Shown here: positions 32,216 to 40,581 of the stretch, piece after piece
How positions within the stretch are numbered: the first letter of the stretch is position 1
Layout of the letters: every line of letters begins with the position of its first letter
Origin: Campylobacteraceae bacterium
GTDB taxonomy: Bacteria > Campylobacterota > Campylobacteria > Campylobacterales > Sulfurovaceae
Direction of reading: 5' to 3'
NCBI GenBank assembly: GCA_027024155.1
Contig: JALVTE010000038.1
Coordinates: forward strand, 1 to 42,974
Length of the DNA: 42,974 nt
Notes under the pieces: model-generated
Seen by the model: the letters and a program-made list of their open reading frames with translations, nothing else
Told to the model about the DNA's origin: nothing
Databases searched by the model: none
Program-made: the position numbers and the translations under genes

Positions 32216-32273
32216 GGGGTCAGGTGTTGAAAATAAACTTTTTTAAAAAAGTTTATTTTCAACACCTGACCCC
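32216..32273. repeat. Perfect 58-bp palindrome
   Basis: Two 29-bp arms with no mismatches and no loop: GGGGTCAGGTGTTGAAAAT at the left end, the centre CTTTTTT-AAAAAAG, and the mirror CAACACCTGACCCC at the right. The GGGGTCAGG end resembles sequences I recall near REP-associated (RAYT) transposases. The T-run is in the centre, so it is not a normal terminator. Only one copy is seen here. Confidence 0.85.
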
Positions 32274-32289
32274 TTTCGCGGGGCTAAAA

Positions 32290-32610
32290 TTACGCTAAAA
32301 GAGCGTCTAATTTTTCTGCAAATACAGCTTTACCAGAAGCACCAACCATTTGGTCTACTAACTCACCATCTTTAAAGAAAAGAATAGTAGGAATAGATCT
32401 AATTCCATACTCACCTGCGATTGATGGTTGCTCATCTGTATTTACTTTACAAATTTTTGCTTTACCATCATAATCTTCTGCCAACTCTTCAATTACCGGA
32501 GCAATCATTCTACAAGGTCCACACCAAGGTGCCCAAAAGTCCACCAACGCAACACCTTCCTTAATTGTATCTTTGAAGTTATCAGCTGTTAACTCAATAT
32601 ATTTACCCAT
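32290..32610 (-). CDS. trxA: Thioredoxin
   Basis: 106 residues, standard length. The active site VDFWAPWCGPCRMI has Cys30 and Cys33. Conserved YGIRSIPTILFFKDG carries the cis-Pro, and VGASGK is near the C-terminus. It is a cytoplasmic disulfide reductant, recycled by TrxB from the next gene downstream. A TATAAT at 32645-32650 supplies its promoter, with AAAAGGA before the ATG. Confidence 0.98.
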   Translation of the reverse strand: MGKYIELTADNFKDTIKEGVALVDFWAPWCGPCRMIAPVIEELAEDYDGKAKICKVNTDEQPSIAGEYGIRSIPTILFFKDGELVDQMVGASGKAVFAEKLDALLA

Positions 32611-32644
32611 TTAAAATCCTTTTCGTTTAGTTTAAATATTAGTG

Positions 32645-32650
32645 ATTATA
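32645..32650 (-). promoter_or_regulatory. -10 box of trxA
   Basis: GGGTATAATCACT on the minus strand, about 35 nt before the ATG at 32610. Confidence 0.5.
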
Positions 32651-32763
32651 CCCTTTTATTTCTTGAAAAAAAAGAGTTGTATAAAAAAATCACAAATATT
32701 TTTAAAAGCCGTATCATATACAATCAAGCTTAATAAAAGATAAAAAAATCTAACTAAAAAACA

Positions 32764-32826
32764 CTATTAACAATCAACCATTATCTACCAACTATCGACC
32801 ATCAACTATAAACTATCAACCAATAC
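32764..32826. repeat. 7-nt periodic array (9 units)
   Basis: CTATTAA, CAATCAA, CCATTAT, CTACCAA, CTATCGA, CCATCAA, CTATAAA, CTATCAA and CCAATAC follow without a gap. The last units overlap the stop codon of the PhyH-family gene. Confidence 0.7.
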
Positions 32827-33565
32827 AAAGTTCTATCTCTTTAAACTCTGCACTTCGAGTACCTGCAATAGCATTCACACTCTTACCCTTAACAGTATAA
32901 ACAAAAGAAATCTTAGCTTCATCAGTACTATTTTCATCAGCACGGTGAAGTAGTTCTGCATGAAACAATACTACATCGCCTTTTCTAAGTTTAAAACTAA
33001 CTGTTGTCTCTACCAACTCTTTGTTGCATTCATAATCTGCTCTAAAAAAGCTCTTATCATCAAAGCTCTCTTCGCCTAAATCCATTTTATGACTTTTTGG
33101 TATAAATTCTAGCACACCATTATCTTTATTCTCATCACCTAGTGCCAACCAAACACTAACTAAGTTACCACTATCATAATGCCAATATCTTCTATCTCTA
33201 TGCCACTCTGTGTTTGTAGATGTATGTGGCAATTTCGTCATAATAGAGTTATGGTGTGCGGTTACAAGCACCGGTTCTTCATCTAATACCTGCTTTAAAA
33301 TTGGTCTTATTTCACTATAAGTCATCCAATTTTTAAACAAAATATCTCTATCATAAACTTGTCTAAGTCGTCTAATACTCTGCTTATACTCTGCCTTATC
33401 TATGCCAATATACTCATACTCTGTCTCTATCGGCTCAACTGCATACTTCAAGTGAACCTTTGCCACATCTTTAATTGCATCGCACTTTTCAGCGTCGTAA
33501 AAGTTACGAATTAATAAAAAACCATTCTCTCTAAACTCTTCTAATTGCTTACTATTTAACTCCAT
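32816..33565 (-). CDS. Phytanoyl-CoA dioxygenase (PhyH) family protein
   Basis: 249 residues. The Fe(II) ligands of the 2-oxoglutarate-dependent fold are H122 and D124 in TEWHRDRRYWHYD and H207 in FHAELLHRADEN, followed by the 2-oxoglutarate-type Ser in KISFVYTV. GDVVLFH is typical of the family. These enzymes hydroxylate diverse small molecules, and the substrate is not evident. It is 8 nt downstream of the yraN gene and likely shares its transcript. Its stop codon lies in a heptamer array. Confidence 0.88.
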   Translation of the reverse strand: MELNSKQLEEFRENGFLLIRNFYDAEKCDAIKDVAKVHLKYAVEPIETEYEYIGIDKAEYKQSIRRLRQVYDRDILFKNWMTYSEIRPILKQVLDEEPVLVTAHHNSIMTKLPHTSTNTEWHRDRRYWHYDSGNLVSVWLALGDENKDNGVLEFIPKSHKMDLGEESFDDKSFFRADYECNKELVETTVSFKLRKGDVVLFHAELLHRADENSTDEAKISFVYTVKGKSVNAIAGTRSAEFKEIELCIG

Positions 33566-33573
33566 AATGCCAC

Positions 33574-33906
33574 CTACATTGTAATATTTTCTATCAACTC
33601 TATCTTATCTTTTTTGATAATCAAAGCATCTACAACCCACGCATATTTTAACTTTTTTTGCTTTAAGTAAAACTGTGCACTCTTAATTACTCTATTAAGT
33701 TTTGTAGGCGTAATGTTATAAATAGGCTCAAAACTCTTTTGTGTAGATTTTACTTCGATAAAATGCAGTACATCACCCTTTAAAGCAACAATATCTATCT
33801 CACCCAATTTACTTGCATAAAAGTTTCTATCTACAATAGCAAACCCCTTAGCCTGCAAAAAATCCACCGCTCTATCTTCACTCTGTTTACCAAAAAATCT
33901 ACTCAA
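33574..33906 (-). CDS. YraN/UPF0102 family protein, nuclease-like
   Basis: 110 residues. GKQSEDRAVDFLQAKGFAIVDRNFYASKLGEIDIVALKG, then LHFIEVKST, gives the GEIDxxxx...xFIEVK pattern of the PD-(D/E)XK-like UPF0102 (YraN) family. The Asp, Glu and Lys of the nuclease motif are present. The family's role is unclear; DNA uptake or repair has been proposed for relatives. In Campylobacterota it often sits near housekeeping genes. It precedes the PhyH gene by 8 nt. Confidence 0.92.
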   Translation of the reverse strand: MSRFFGKQSEDRAVDFLQAKGFAIVDRNFYASKLGEIDIVALKGDVLHFIEVKSTQKSFEPIYNITPTKLNRVIKSAQFYLKQKKLKYAWVVDALIIKKDKIELIENITM

Positions 33907-33910
33907 AACT

Positions 33911-33964
33911 CACCCCTACACTAAGCATTCACTACCCACTAACAACTAACCCCTAATCACTAAA
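33911..33964. repeat. 7-nt periodic array (about 7 units)
   Basis: CACTACC, CACTAAC, AACTAAC, CCCTAAT and CACTAAA (33930-33964) are exact neighbours. Less regular units precede them. The array fills the gap between yraN and the molybdoenzyme and ends at its stop codon. Confidence 0.6.
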
Positions 33965-36055
33965 CTAGCTACACCCAATAGCTTGACTAACAGGCACAAC
34001 CTCAACCTTTAGCGATTTAAAATTAGCTGTCATCACTAAATCATCGCACTCATCTCCAAACAGTGCATTTATTTTAGAGCTTGCGTGGTGAAATGTAGTA
34101 AATAGCGTTTTCTCTTTCATTGTTGCACTATATTTAACACTCAAAGCTTCGCTCTCGCCATTTTTTGTTTTTAAAATCACCCTGTCACCAAATAGCTTTT
34201 TTGCACTTAAAGGAGCAATCAATACATCTTCGTCATATTTACTTATAAGCTTATCGCTTCGTTTAGTCTGAGCCGCATTATTATAGTGTGCCAAGATTCT
34301 TCCGGTAGTTAAGTACCAATTATCCAAACTATCGTTATATAAATTAGCATTTAAAATATCTTCTACCATTCCACGCTTCTGCCATTGGTAATAAGCAAAC
34401 CTTCCTAAGCCATCTTCGGTTCTAAAATCCAGCAAGTGCAATATAGGTGTATCTTCATGATAAATTGGCCACTGCATACCTCTTTTGCTGTGGCGTTTTA
34501 GTCTGTAATACTCTGCTCCACTAAAGCGGCGATGTGCAACTTCTCTAACTTCATTCCAAATATCTTCGCTATCTTCATAGTTAAAGTTACCACCCATTTT
34601 GTTATCTATAGCTTGCAAAACCTCCCAATCGTCTGGCAAATCAGACTCTACAAGCGGTTGCGAAAGGTGCAGACGCCTCATAGCATTTACATAAACACCA
34701 CTCTTCTCATAAGCACTCTTAACCCCAAATACAATATCTGCACGGCTTGCAATATCGTTTAAAAAGAGCTCTTGCACTACCAAAAACTCTAAACTCTCAA
34801 CTGCCTTAATACTCTTGTTTACATTCGGATGAATATGTGTAATATCTTCGCCCATATTAAGAACCGCTTTTACCTTACCCTCTAACATCTGCTCTATAAG
34901 TTGCGGAGTCATTAACCCCACCTCTTTAGGCTCTTGATAATCTGGTGCATAGTAAGGCAAACAACCCATATCGCAAGCACCCTGTACATTATTCTGCCCA
35001 CGAAGAGGCATAAGCCCAGCCCCACTATTTCCAATATTTCCAGTTAAAAGGGCTAAGTGTGTAATAGCCATTACCGCCTTAGAGCCATCTATATGCTCAG
35101 TAATACCCAAGCCCCAAAAAATCATAGAGCGTTTAAGTGCATACTCTCGTGCAATATTTGGTATAGTTTTAGCTAAATACTCATACCCCTCAATCTGCTC
35201 AAAATATTTAGGGTTTGCATACTCATCGCTTAAAATCTGCTCTCTGTACTCTTCGAAATTTGCACACCTGTTGGCTACAAAATCCTTATTGTAAAGCTCT
35301 TCGTTAATAATAACATACGCCATCATATTCAAAATTAACAAATTGCTCTCGAAAGGAATTATACAGTTATACTTTGCCCTCTTAGCAAGCTTTGTATCTC
35401 GCACATCAATAACAGCAATATTATCTTTTGTAGATGCCACCTCAACCAATCTATTCGCAACTATTGGATGTGCTTCTATAGTGTTAGAGCCAATTACCAT
35501 TATAAATTCAGCTTCGTAAATATCATCATACGGATTAGTTGCCGCACCCTCGCCTATTGTTGTTCGCATACCCTTTAAACTTGGCGAGTGACAAACCCTA
35601 GCACAGTTGTCCACATGGGGAGAGCCCATACTCTCGCGACAAAACTTCTGAAACGCATAAGCATTTTCGCAACTAGTTCTTGCCCCACCTATAGCACAAA
35701 AGCTATGTCGCCCATACTTTGCCTTTATTTCACTAAGTTTATTGGCTGTAATTGTAGTAGCACTATCAAAATCTATAGCAAAAAACTCATCGCTATACTC
35801 TTGCAAGTTAGAGGCAAACTCCTCTTTTATCTGCGGATTTTTATCTAAAAACTTTTTGCTTATCAAAGGGGTATTAAGTCTATCTTTTGCATCTACAAAA
35901 TCATACCCATACTTACCCTTAATACAGAGCTTCCCCTGACTTACAACACCATCTTTTTGAGCATAAATCTTCTCTATCTTATTATCACTAACAACCGCCG
36001 TAATATCGCACCCAACACCACAATATGTACATACGCTATCTATCTCTTTAGACAT
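33965..36055 (-). CDS. Molybdopterin oxidoreductase, formate dehydrogenase alpha-like (Cys type)
   Basis: 696 residues. The 4Fe-4S site is C9, C12, C16 and C44 (CTYCGVGC...GKLCIKGKYGYDF). VDNCARVCHSPSL places C155-H156 where formate dehydrogenases have Sec/Cys-His. VIGSNTIEAHPIVANRL, MPLRGQNNVQGACDMG and AYEKSGVYVNAMRR match the cofactor-binding parts. No upstream 2Fe-2S domain and no twin-arginine signal, so it is probably cytoplasmic. No Fe-S or cytochrome subunit gene is adjacent, so the electron partner is unknown. NasA-type nitrate reductase is less likely because of the VCH site. Confidence 0.82.
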   Translation of the reverse strand: MSKEIDSVCTYCGVGCDITAVVSDNKIEKIYAQKDGVVSQGKLCIKGKYGYDFVDAKDRLNTPLISKKFLDKNPQIKEEFASNLQEYSDEFFAIDFDSATTITANKLSEIKAKYGRHSFCAIGGARTSCENAYAFQKFCRESMGSPHVDNCARVCHSPSLKGMRTTIGEGAATNPYDDIYEAEFIMVIGSNTIEAHPIVANRLVEVASTKDNIAVIDVRDTKLAKRAKYNCIIPFESNLLILNMMAYVIINEELYNKDFVANRCANFEEYREQILSDEYANPKYFEQIEGYEYLAKTIPNIAREYALKRSMIFWGLGITEHIDGSKAVMAITHLALLTGNIGNSGAGLMPLRGQNNVQGACDMGCLPYYAPDYQEPKEVGLMTPQLIEQMLEGKVKAVLNMGEDITHIHPNVNKSIKAVESLEFLVVQELFLNDIASRADIVFGVKSAYEKSGVYVNAMRRLHLSQPLVESDLPDDWEVLQAIDNKMGGNFNYEDSEDIWNEVREVAHRRFSGAEYYRLKRHSKRGMQWPIYHEDTPILHLLDFRTEDGLGRFAYYQWQKRGMVEDILNANLYNDSLDNWYLTTGRILAHYNNAAQTKRSDKLISKYDEDVLIAPLSAKKLFGDRVILKTKNGESEALSVKYSATMKEKTLFTTFHHASSKINALFGDECDDLVMTANFKSLKVEVVPVSQAIGCS

Positions 36056-36128
36056 AATAAACCCTAAATTAAAAATTAACTACATTTTTACATATAAAGC
36101 TTAAAAAGAGATTTTAAATTCTATATTG

Positions 36129-36695
36129 TTACTTAAACTTACTAGCAAAATAGTCACTTACTAGCTTTTCAAAATAAGCCATACGCTCTTTACCCTTTGG
36201 CATTTCGCTTCTTAACCTCTTTAATTTTGCCAAAAACTCCTCTACCCCATCTGGTATAATGTTTTCGAAATATCTTCGCAAATGTTTAGCAAAGGCTGGC
36301 GAAGCTCCACTTGTAGAAAATGCAATAGTTAAATCGTCTCGTTTTATGTAAGATGGAAAGATAAAATCGCAATATTTAGTATTATCTACACTATTTACCA
36401 AAATATGTTTACTACGGCTCTCTTCGAATATCTCTTTGTGTAACTCTTGGGTGTTGGTAGCAACTATTACTATATCGAAACTATCAATATCTCCACTCTT
36501 GTAAGCTCGCTGGTAAAGTGTTAAGCAGTGCTCTTTTATTAAATTGTGGCACTCTTGCGTTAGCTCTTTTGTAATTACTGTTATCTCTTTTGTAAAATCG
36601 ACTAACTTCTCTAACTTTTCAGTAGCAATATTGCCACCGCCAACTACTAAAATCTTTTTATCGTTAAAGTCTATAAACATTGGGAAATATGACAT
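36129..36695 (-). CDS. Precorrin-2 dehydrogenase / sirohydrochlorin ferrochelatase (Met8/CysG-N-like)
   Basis: 188 residues from ATG 36695 (MSYFPMFIDFNDKKILVV), with AGAG upstream; the longer frame from 36755 adds 20 unrelated residues. ILVVGGGNIATEKLEKL is the NAD-binding loop. IVIVATNTQELHKEI, then VDNTKYCDFIFPSYIKRDDLTIAFSTSGASPAFAKHLRR are the family core. The enzyme oxidises precorrin-2 to sirohydrochlorin. Divergent from the siroheme decarboxylase-like gene 107 nt away, so both may belong to the heme d1 or alternative heme route. Confidence 0.93.
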   Translation of the reverse strand: MSYFPMFIDFNDKKILVVGGGNIATEKLEKLVDFTKEITVITKELTQECHNLIKEHCLTLYQRAYKSGDIDSFDIVIVATNTQELHKEIFEESRSKHILVNSVDNTKYCDFIFPSYIKRDDLTIAFSTSGASPAFAKHLRRYFENIIPDGVEEFLAKLKRLRSEMPKGKERMAYFEKLVSDYFASKFK

Positions 36696-36802
36696 ATCTA
36701 CTCTTTTTAAATCTATTTTATCAAATTTTAACAAAATTAACTTGACAATTATCAACTCAATACAATTACTACTTTAGTATAATCAAATTAAAAAGGCAAT
36801 TT

Positions 36803-37810
36803 ATGACAAAAGTTGAGTTAAAAAACGAACTACTATACAAAATGCAAAGCTCTTTTCCATTAACGCAAAAACCATTTTTAGAGTTAGCAAAGCAGTTTGA
36901 CACAAGCGAAGATGAGATTTTAGAGTTAGTAAAAGAGTTAAAAGAAGATGGCATACTTCGCCAAACCTCAGCAATTTTCGATACAAAACGCTTAGGCTAC
37001 AAAAGCTCGCTAGTTGCCTTTAAAGTTGCCGAAGATAAAATAGATAAAGCAGTAGAGGCAATAAACGCCCACCCAGGAGTAAGCCACAACTACTTAAGAG
37101 ACCACGACTTTAACATTTGGTTTACTATGGCAGTAGAGCCAAGCTCCAAATTTGGGCTAGAAAAAACCATAGAAATACTAGCCAAGCAAAGCGAAGCCGA
37201 AGAGAGCATAATACTACCAACCCTAAAACTCTTTAAAATATCTGTAAAGATGGATACAACAGGTAAAAAAGCCAAAAAAGAGCAGGTAAAAAAAGCTAAA
37301 AATAAAAACTTAGAGCTAACACCAAAACATATAGAAGCCATAAAAGAGTTGCAAAAAGATATAGCAATAGTTAGCGAACCATTCCTAGAAGCCACAAAAA
37401 AACTAAACATCTCTTACGACGAATACTTCACCCTTGCAAACGAGTTAAAAGAGGCAGGAGTAATGCGACGCTTCGCAACAATATTGCGACACAGAAAAGC
37501 CGGCTTCAACGCCAACGCCATGAGCGTATGGGAAGCCCCAGAAGATAAAGCCGAAGAGATAGGCGAAAAACTAGCAAGCTTTAGTGCCGTAAGCCACTGC
37601 TACCTCCGCCCAAGTTTCCCAAACTGGAAATACAACATATTCGCCATGGTACACGCAAAAACCCAAGAAGAGAGCAACGCCTTAATAGAAGAGATGGCAA
37701 AAGAGACAGGACTAAGCAATTATAGAAAACTATACTCAACAAAAGAGTTCAAAAAGCAAAGAATCGTTTACTTTAGTGATGAGTTTAAAGAGTGGGAAGA
37801 GCGGGTTTAA
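36803..37810 (+). CDS. Fused AhbA-AhbB (NirDL-like) siroheme decarboxylase, Lrp/AsnC fold
   Basis: 335 residues made of two similar halves, about 1-155 and 172-335. Each has an AsnC-type winged helix and a sensor domain: FPLTQKPFLELAKQF, ILRQTSAIFDTKRLGY, GVSHNYLRDHDFNIWFT in the first and EPFLEATKKLNI, GVMRRFATILRHRKAGF, SHCYLRPSFPNWKYNIFAM in the second. Proteins AhbA/AhbB and NirD/L/G/H with this fold decarboxylate siroheme for heme or heme d1. The linker is Lys-rich (KKAKKEQVKKAKNK). It is often misnamed as a transcription regulator. Confidence 0.88.
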   Translation: MTKVELKNELLYKMQSSFPLTQKPFLELAKQFDTSEDEILELVKELKEDGILRQTSAIFDTKRLGYKSSLVAFKVAEDKIDKAVEAINAHPGVSHNYLRDHDFNIWFTMAVEPSSKFGLEKTIEILAKQSEAEESIILPTLKLFKISVKMDTTGKKAKKEQVKKAKNKNLELTPKHIEAIKELQKDIAIVSEPFLEATKKLNISYDEYFTLANELKEAGVMRRFATILRHRKAGFNANAMSVWEAPEDKAEEIGEKLASFSAVSHCYLRPSFPNWKYNIFAMVHAKTQEESNALIEEMAKETGLSNYRKLYSTKEFKKQRIVYFSDEFKEWEERV

Positions 37811-37841
37811 TAAGCATAATGTGCAGTGCTGAGAACCTGTG

Positions 37842-38034
37842 ACATTAAGTTAAGGATACTACATCCATTTATTGGCTATAAGCTCAAAGTCAAAAGCTTA
37901 AAGCGATGAAAATATTTACCACAACAGTCATTCTGAGCAGATGCGAAGAATCTAGTCTAAACGGCAGTAAAGCAAAGAGTTAATCTCGGCAAATTGAGTT
38001 AGATTCTTCGCTCCACTCAGATGACAGCAGTGGT
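37842..38034. repeat. MITE-like element, copy 2 (left flank plus core)
   Basis: It begins ACATTAAGTTAAGGAT, has CATTTATTGGCTATAAGC and AAAATATTTACC, then the inverted core arms GTCATTCTGAGCAGATGCG...AATCTA and TTAGATTCTTCGCTCC...GATGAC. The right terminal repeat is missing. The left flank itself has 7-nt steps (GCTATAA, GCTCAAA, GTCAAAA, GCTTAAA). It lies between the siroheme decarboxylase and a toxin gene. Confidence 0.75.
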
Positions 38035-38056
38035 GGCGAGCACTACACCCTTGTAA

Positions 38057-38350
38057 CTAACAACTTTTATTTCTCAAATCATAATCATCATGGTCACAAA
38101 TGCATATTAAAACTGCAAAATCATCAATAACCGACAATAAAATCCTATATTGAGTATTTAAAACTCTAATTGAATGTCTGTTTTTATCTCGCTTGCAATT
38201 TATTTTTTTAAAATTAAGTCTGTTGTCATAAGGATTTTTCTTAAAACTCTCTAGCGTAGCATTTATGGCACTTTCTGACAAAATCCTTCTTTTACTTATC
38301 CTTTTTAAAGAGCGTAGATACTCTTTTGAATACTCAATATACATACTCAA
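38057..38350 (-). CDS. RelE/ParE-like toxin
   Basis: 97 residues with the compact RelE/ParE fold pattern: MYIEYSKEYLRSLKRISK, a second helix, FKKINCKRDKNRHSIRVL with basic residues, TQYRILLSVIDDFAVLICICDHDDYD near the end. Family members cut mRNA in the ribosome or poison gyrase; which applies is not clear. Its ATG overlaps the stop of the 135-aa gene by 4 nt. The order (partner first) is the usual one. It lies immediately next to MITE copy 2. Confidence 0.75.
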   Translation of the reverse strand: MSMYIEYSKEYLRSLKRISKRRILSESAINATLESFKKNPYDNRLNFKKINCKRDKNRHSIRVLNTQYRILLSVIDDFAVLICICDHDDYDLRNKSC

Positions 38351-38754
38351 CTAGCTTTGTATCTCTCTTGAATTAATTTCACCTCTTGTGTAGAGACCAA
38401 ATCTAAATTTAATATGACAGCTTCGTGCAATTTATCTACTATATTGTACAAATCTTCAAAAAGTTCATCTTTCTCTCTATAAGGCATTAAATGAGTTTTT
38501 AAAAGCTTTACTAAATCCAAAACATCGTACATATCATCATAAAAACTGTCTAAATTATCTTCGTTAATAGTTAAATTTTGCTCTTTCTCTAAAGTAATAT
38601 TTTGAATCTCAATATTTTGCAAAAGCTTTTTGTAAGCCTCTATTAGAGTTATCATTATTTTTCTATAAATATCTCTTTTCTGCCCCTCAAAAGCCTCTTT
38701 AGCAATATCAAAGAAATCTAAGTAAGAGCTTGTATTAATCATCAATGCACTCAT
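38347..38754 (-). CDS. Probable antitoxin partner, 135 aa, helical
   Basis: I recognise no family. The protein is almost entirely helical and acidic (YRKIMITLIEAYKKLLQNI, then LDSFYDDMYDVLDLVKLL and LFEDLYNIVDKLHEAVIL). No RHH or helix-turn-helix is evident, unusual for a type II antitoxin. Coupling to the RelE-like gene (4-nt overlap) is the reason for the call. A TATAAT at 38784-38789 lies about 30 nt upstream of its start. Confidence 0.6.
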   Translation of the reverse strand: MSALMINTSSYLDFFDIAKEAFEGQKRDIYRKIMITLIEAYKKLLQNIEIQNITLEKEQNLTINEDNLDSFYDDMYDVLDLVKLLKTHLMPYREKDELFEDLYNIVDKLHEAVILNLDLVSTQEVKLIQERYKAS

Positions 38755-38783
38755 AAAATAGCCTTATAAACTTGGTTTTAATA

Positions 38784-38789
38784 ATTATA
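38784..38789 (-). promoter_or_regulatory. -10 box of the RelE-like toxin pair
   Basis: TATAAT on the minus strand, 30 nt upstream of the ATG at 38754. Confidence 0.4.
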
Positions 38790-38871
38790 ACATAAGTTTT
38801 AAGAAATTTGATATTTTCATCATCTTTTCATTTTCATATATTAAGCTTCCAAAAAAATTGGGAGCTATATT

Positions 38872-39438
38872 TTGGAGACTTTAAATCATTCGTTTTTTAT
38901 GTATATAAACTCATTTGCTGGGCAAAATTTTATTGTTGATAAGTTGGGTATAATTATTGGGGAGTATATGCCTTATCTTTTTATCGGTATAGAAGTTTGG
39001 CTCTATTTCTTTAAAAAGCTAAAAAAAGAGGCACTTTATGCTTTTTATGCTGTTTTGCTTGGGCTAATGCTAAATCAAATTATTGGGCTGTTTTATTTTC
39101 ATCCGCGTCCTTTTATGGATGGCTTGGGGCAGACTTTGGTGTATCATGTAAGCGAGAATTCGTTTCCATCTGACCATACAACTTTTATGGCTTCGATTGC
39201 ATTTGCATTAATTTTTATTCGCAATACAAGAAGTTTAGGTATTTTCTTGTTGCTTCTGGCTATAATTGGCGGTATGGCAAGGGTGTTTATAGGGGTTCAC
39301 TATCCTTTTGATATTTTGGGTAGTCTGTTTACTTCGATAGTTTCGGCAACTTTTGTGGTACTGTTTAAAAACTATTTCGATAAAATGAGCACTCTTATTT
39401 TTAGAATAGAAGAGTGGATTTTCAAAGGCAAAATATGA
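38872..39438 (+). CDS. PAP2 family phosphatase, undecaprenyl-diphosphatase-like (BcrC type)
   Basis: 188 residues from a TTG with GGGAG 7 nt upstream. Five or six membrane segments. The three phosphatase motifs are YFHPRPFMDG (motif 1), SFPSDHTTFMAS (motif 2) and ARVFIGVHYPFDILG (motif 3), in order and complete. Enzymes of this kind dephosphorylate undecaprenyl diphosphate or lipid phosphates at the outer face of the inner membrane. It overlaps the MFS gene by 4 nt (ATGA) and starts a four-gene plus-strand group with a two-component system. Confidence 0.88.
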   Translation: METLNHSFFMYINSFAGQNFIVDKLGIIIGEYMPYLFIGIEVWLYFFKKLKKEALYAFYAVLLGLMLNQIIGLFYFHPRPFMDGLGQTLVYHVSENSFPSDHTTFMASIAFALIFIRNTRSLGIFLLLLAIIGGMARVFIGVHYPFDILGSLFTSIVSATFVVLFKNYFDKMSTLIFRIEEWIFKGKI

Positions 39439-40562
39439 TAAACAAAAACATTATAGCACTCGGGTTTGTAAGCTTTTTTACAGATATGGCAAGCTCTATG
39501 CTTACTTCGATTTTACCGATATTTATAGTATATGTACTGCATCAAGGTGTTGATAAGTTGGGTTTTGTAGTAGCGATTGCTACTTTTATCTCTTATGGCT
39601 TTCGAATTCTGTTTGGTATTTTAAGCGATAGAATGCATATAGTTAAGCCGTTTGTTGTGGCTGGGTATTTTATATCGGCAGTTACAAAACCACTTTTGGC
39701 ACTCTCGCACTCTTGGCAAAGTGTTGCAACACTTAGAGGATTAGAGCGAATGGGTAAAGCTGTGCGAAGTGCTACCAAAGATAGCCTAATTTCTGCATAT
39801 AGCAATGGTAAAAGCGGTAAAAGCTTTGGCTTCCATAAAATGATGGATGTTGCAGGCGAAATGTTAGGTGCTATTATCGCCTTTGGTGCACTTTACTATT
39901 TAGGCAAGAGCGAAAGTGTCTTTAGAGAGCTTTTTGCTTGGACTCTGCTTCCTGGTTTAATAGCGGTAGTAATAGTTGCATTTTTTGTTAAAGATGCTCC
40001 ATATAAAGAGAAGAAAAAAGAGAAATTTAACCTGCAAAGCGATAAAAAACTACTGCCTATGCTCTTTATATATTTTGCATTTACCTTCTTTATTTTTAGT
40101 GATAGTTTCTTTATAATCAAAGCCAAGCAGAGCGGTATAGATATTATCTATATTCCTCTTTTTATGGTGCTATATAACTTTGTACAAACAATATCCAGCT
40201 ACTATTTTGGCGTGCAGATAGATAAATTTAGCCCAACGAAAATACTATTTTTTAGCTTTATCATAGGTATTTTAGCAATGGTAGCACTCTATTTTAACTC
40301 TATAATTGTTAGCTTTATTCTACTTGGAATCTTTGTAGTATCAAGCTTAAATGCCCTAAGAGCTTGGATTTCCAACGAAGCCAAAAACAAAGCAACAGTT
40401 TATGGCTTTCTATACGGAGGAGTAGCCGCTTTTAGTGCATTAGGAGCAACGGTTACCGGGCTTATTTGGAAACACTATAACGAAGCAGTGGCAATAGAGT
40501 TTTCGATTATTGGGCTTGTAATAACTTTAGCAATAACTCCTGCTATAATAAGAAAAAAGTAG
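39435..40562 (+). CDS. MFS transporter
   Basis: 375 residues from ATG 39435, which overlaps the PAP2 stop by 4 nt (ATGA). About 12 hydrophobic segments. FVSFFTDMASSMLTSILPIF at the start, then FRILFGILSDRMHIVKPFV (loop 2-3 MFS signature) and ERMGKAVRSATKDSLIS are typical of a small MFS subgroup seen in many bacteria. The substrate is unknown. The next gene, a response regulator, starts 19 nt later, so transporter, phosphatase and regulators may be one operon. Confidence 0.88.
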   Translation: MINKNIIALGFVSFFTDMASSMLTSILPIFIVYVLHQGVDKLGFVVAIATFISYGFRILFGILSDRMHIVKPFVVAGYFISAVTKPLLALSHSWQSVATLRGLERMGKAVRSATKDSLISAYSNGKSGKSFGFHKMMDVAGEMLGAIIAFGALYYLGKSESVFRELFAWTLLPGLIAVVIVAFFVKDAPYKEKKKEKFNLQSDKKLLPMLFIYFAFTFFIFSDSFFIIKAKQSGIDIIYIPLFMVLYNFVQTISSYYFGVQIDKFSPTKILFFSFIIGILAMVALYFNSIIVSFILLGIFVVSSLNALRAWISNEAKNKATVYGFLYGGVAAFSALGATVTGLIWKHYNEAVAIEFSIIGLVITLAITPAIIRKK

Positions 40563-40581
40563 TAAAAGTTCAGGCTATAAT

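Noticed and set aside
32216-32273. Intrinsic terminator
   Set aside because: The T-run is in the centre of the palindrome, not after the stem, on both strands.
35590-35595. Selenocysteine in the formate dehydrogenase-like protein
   Set aside because: The active-site position is an ordinary Cys (C155) and there is no in-frame TGA.
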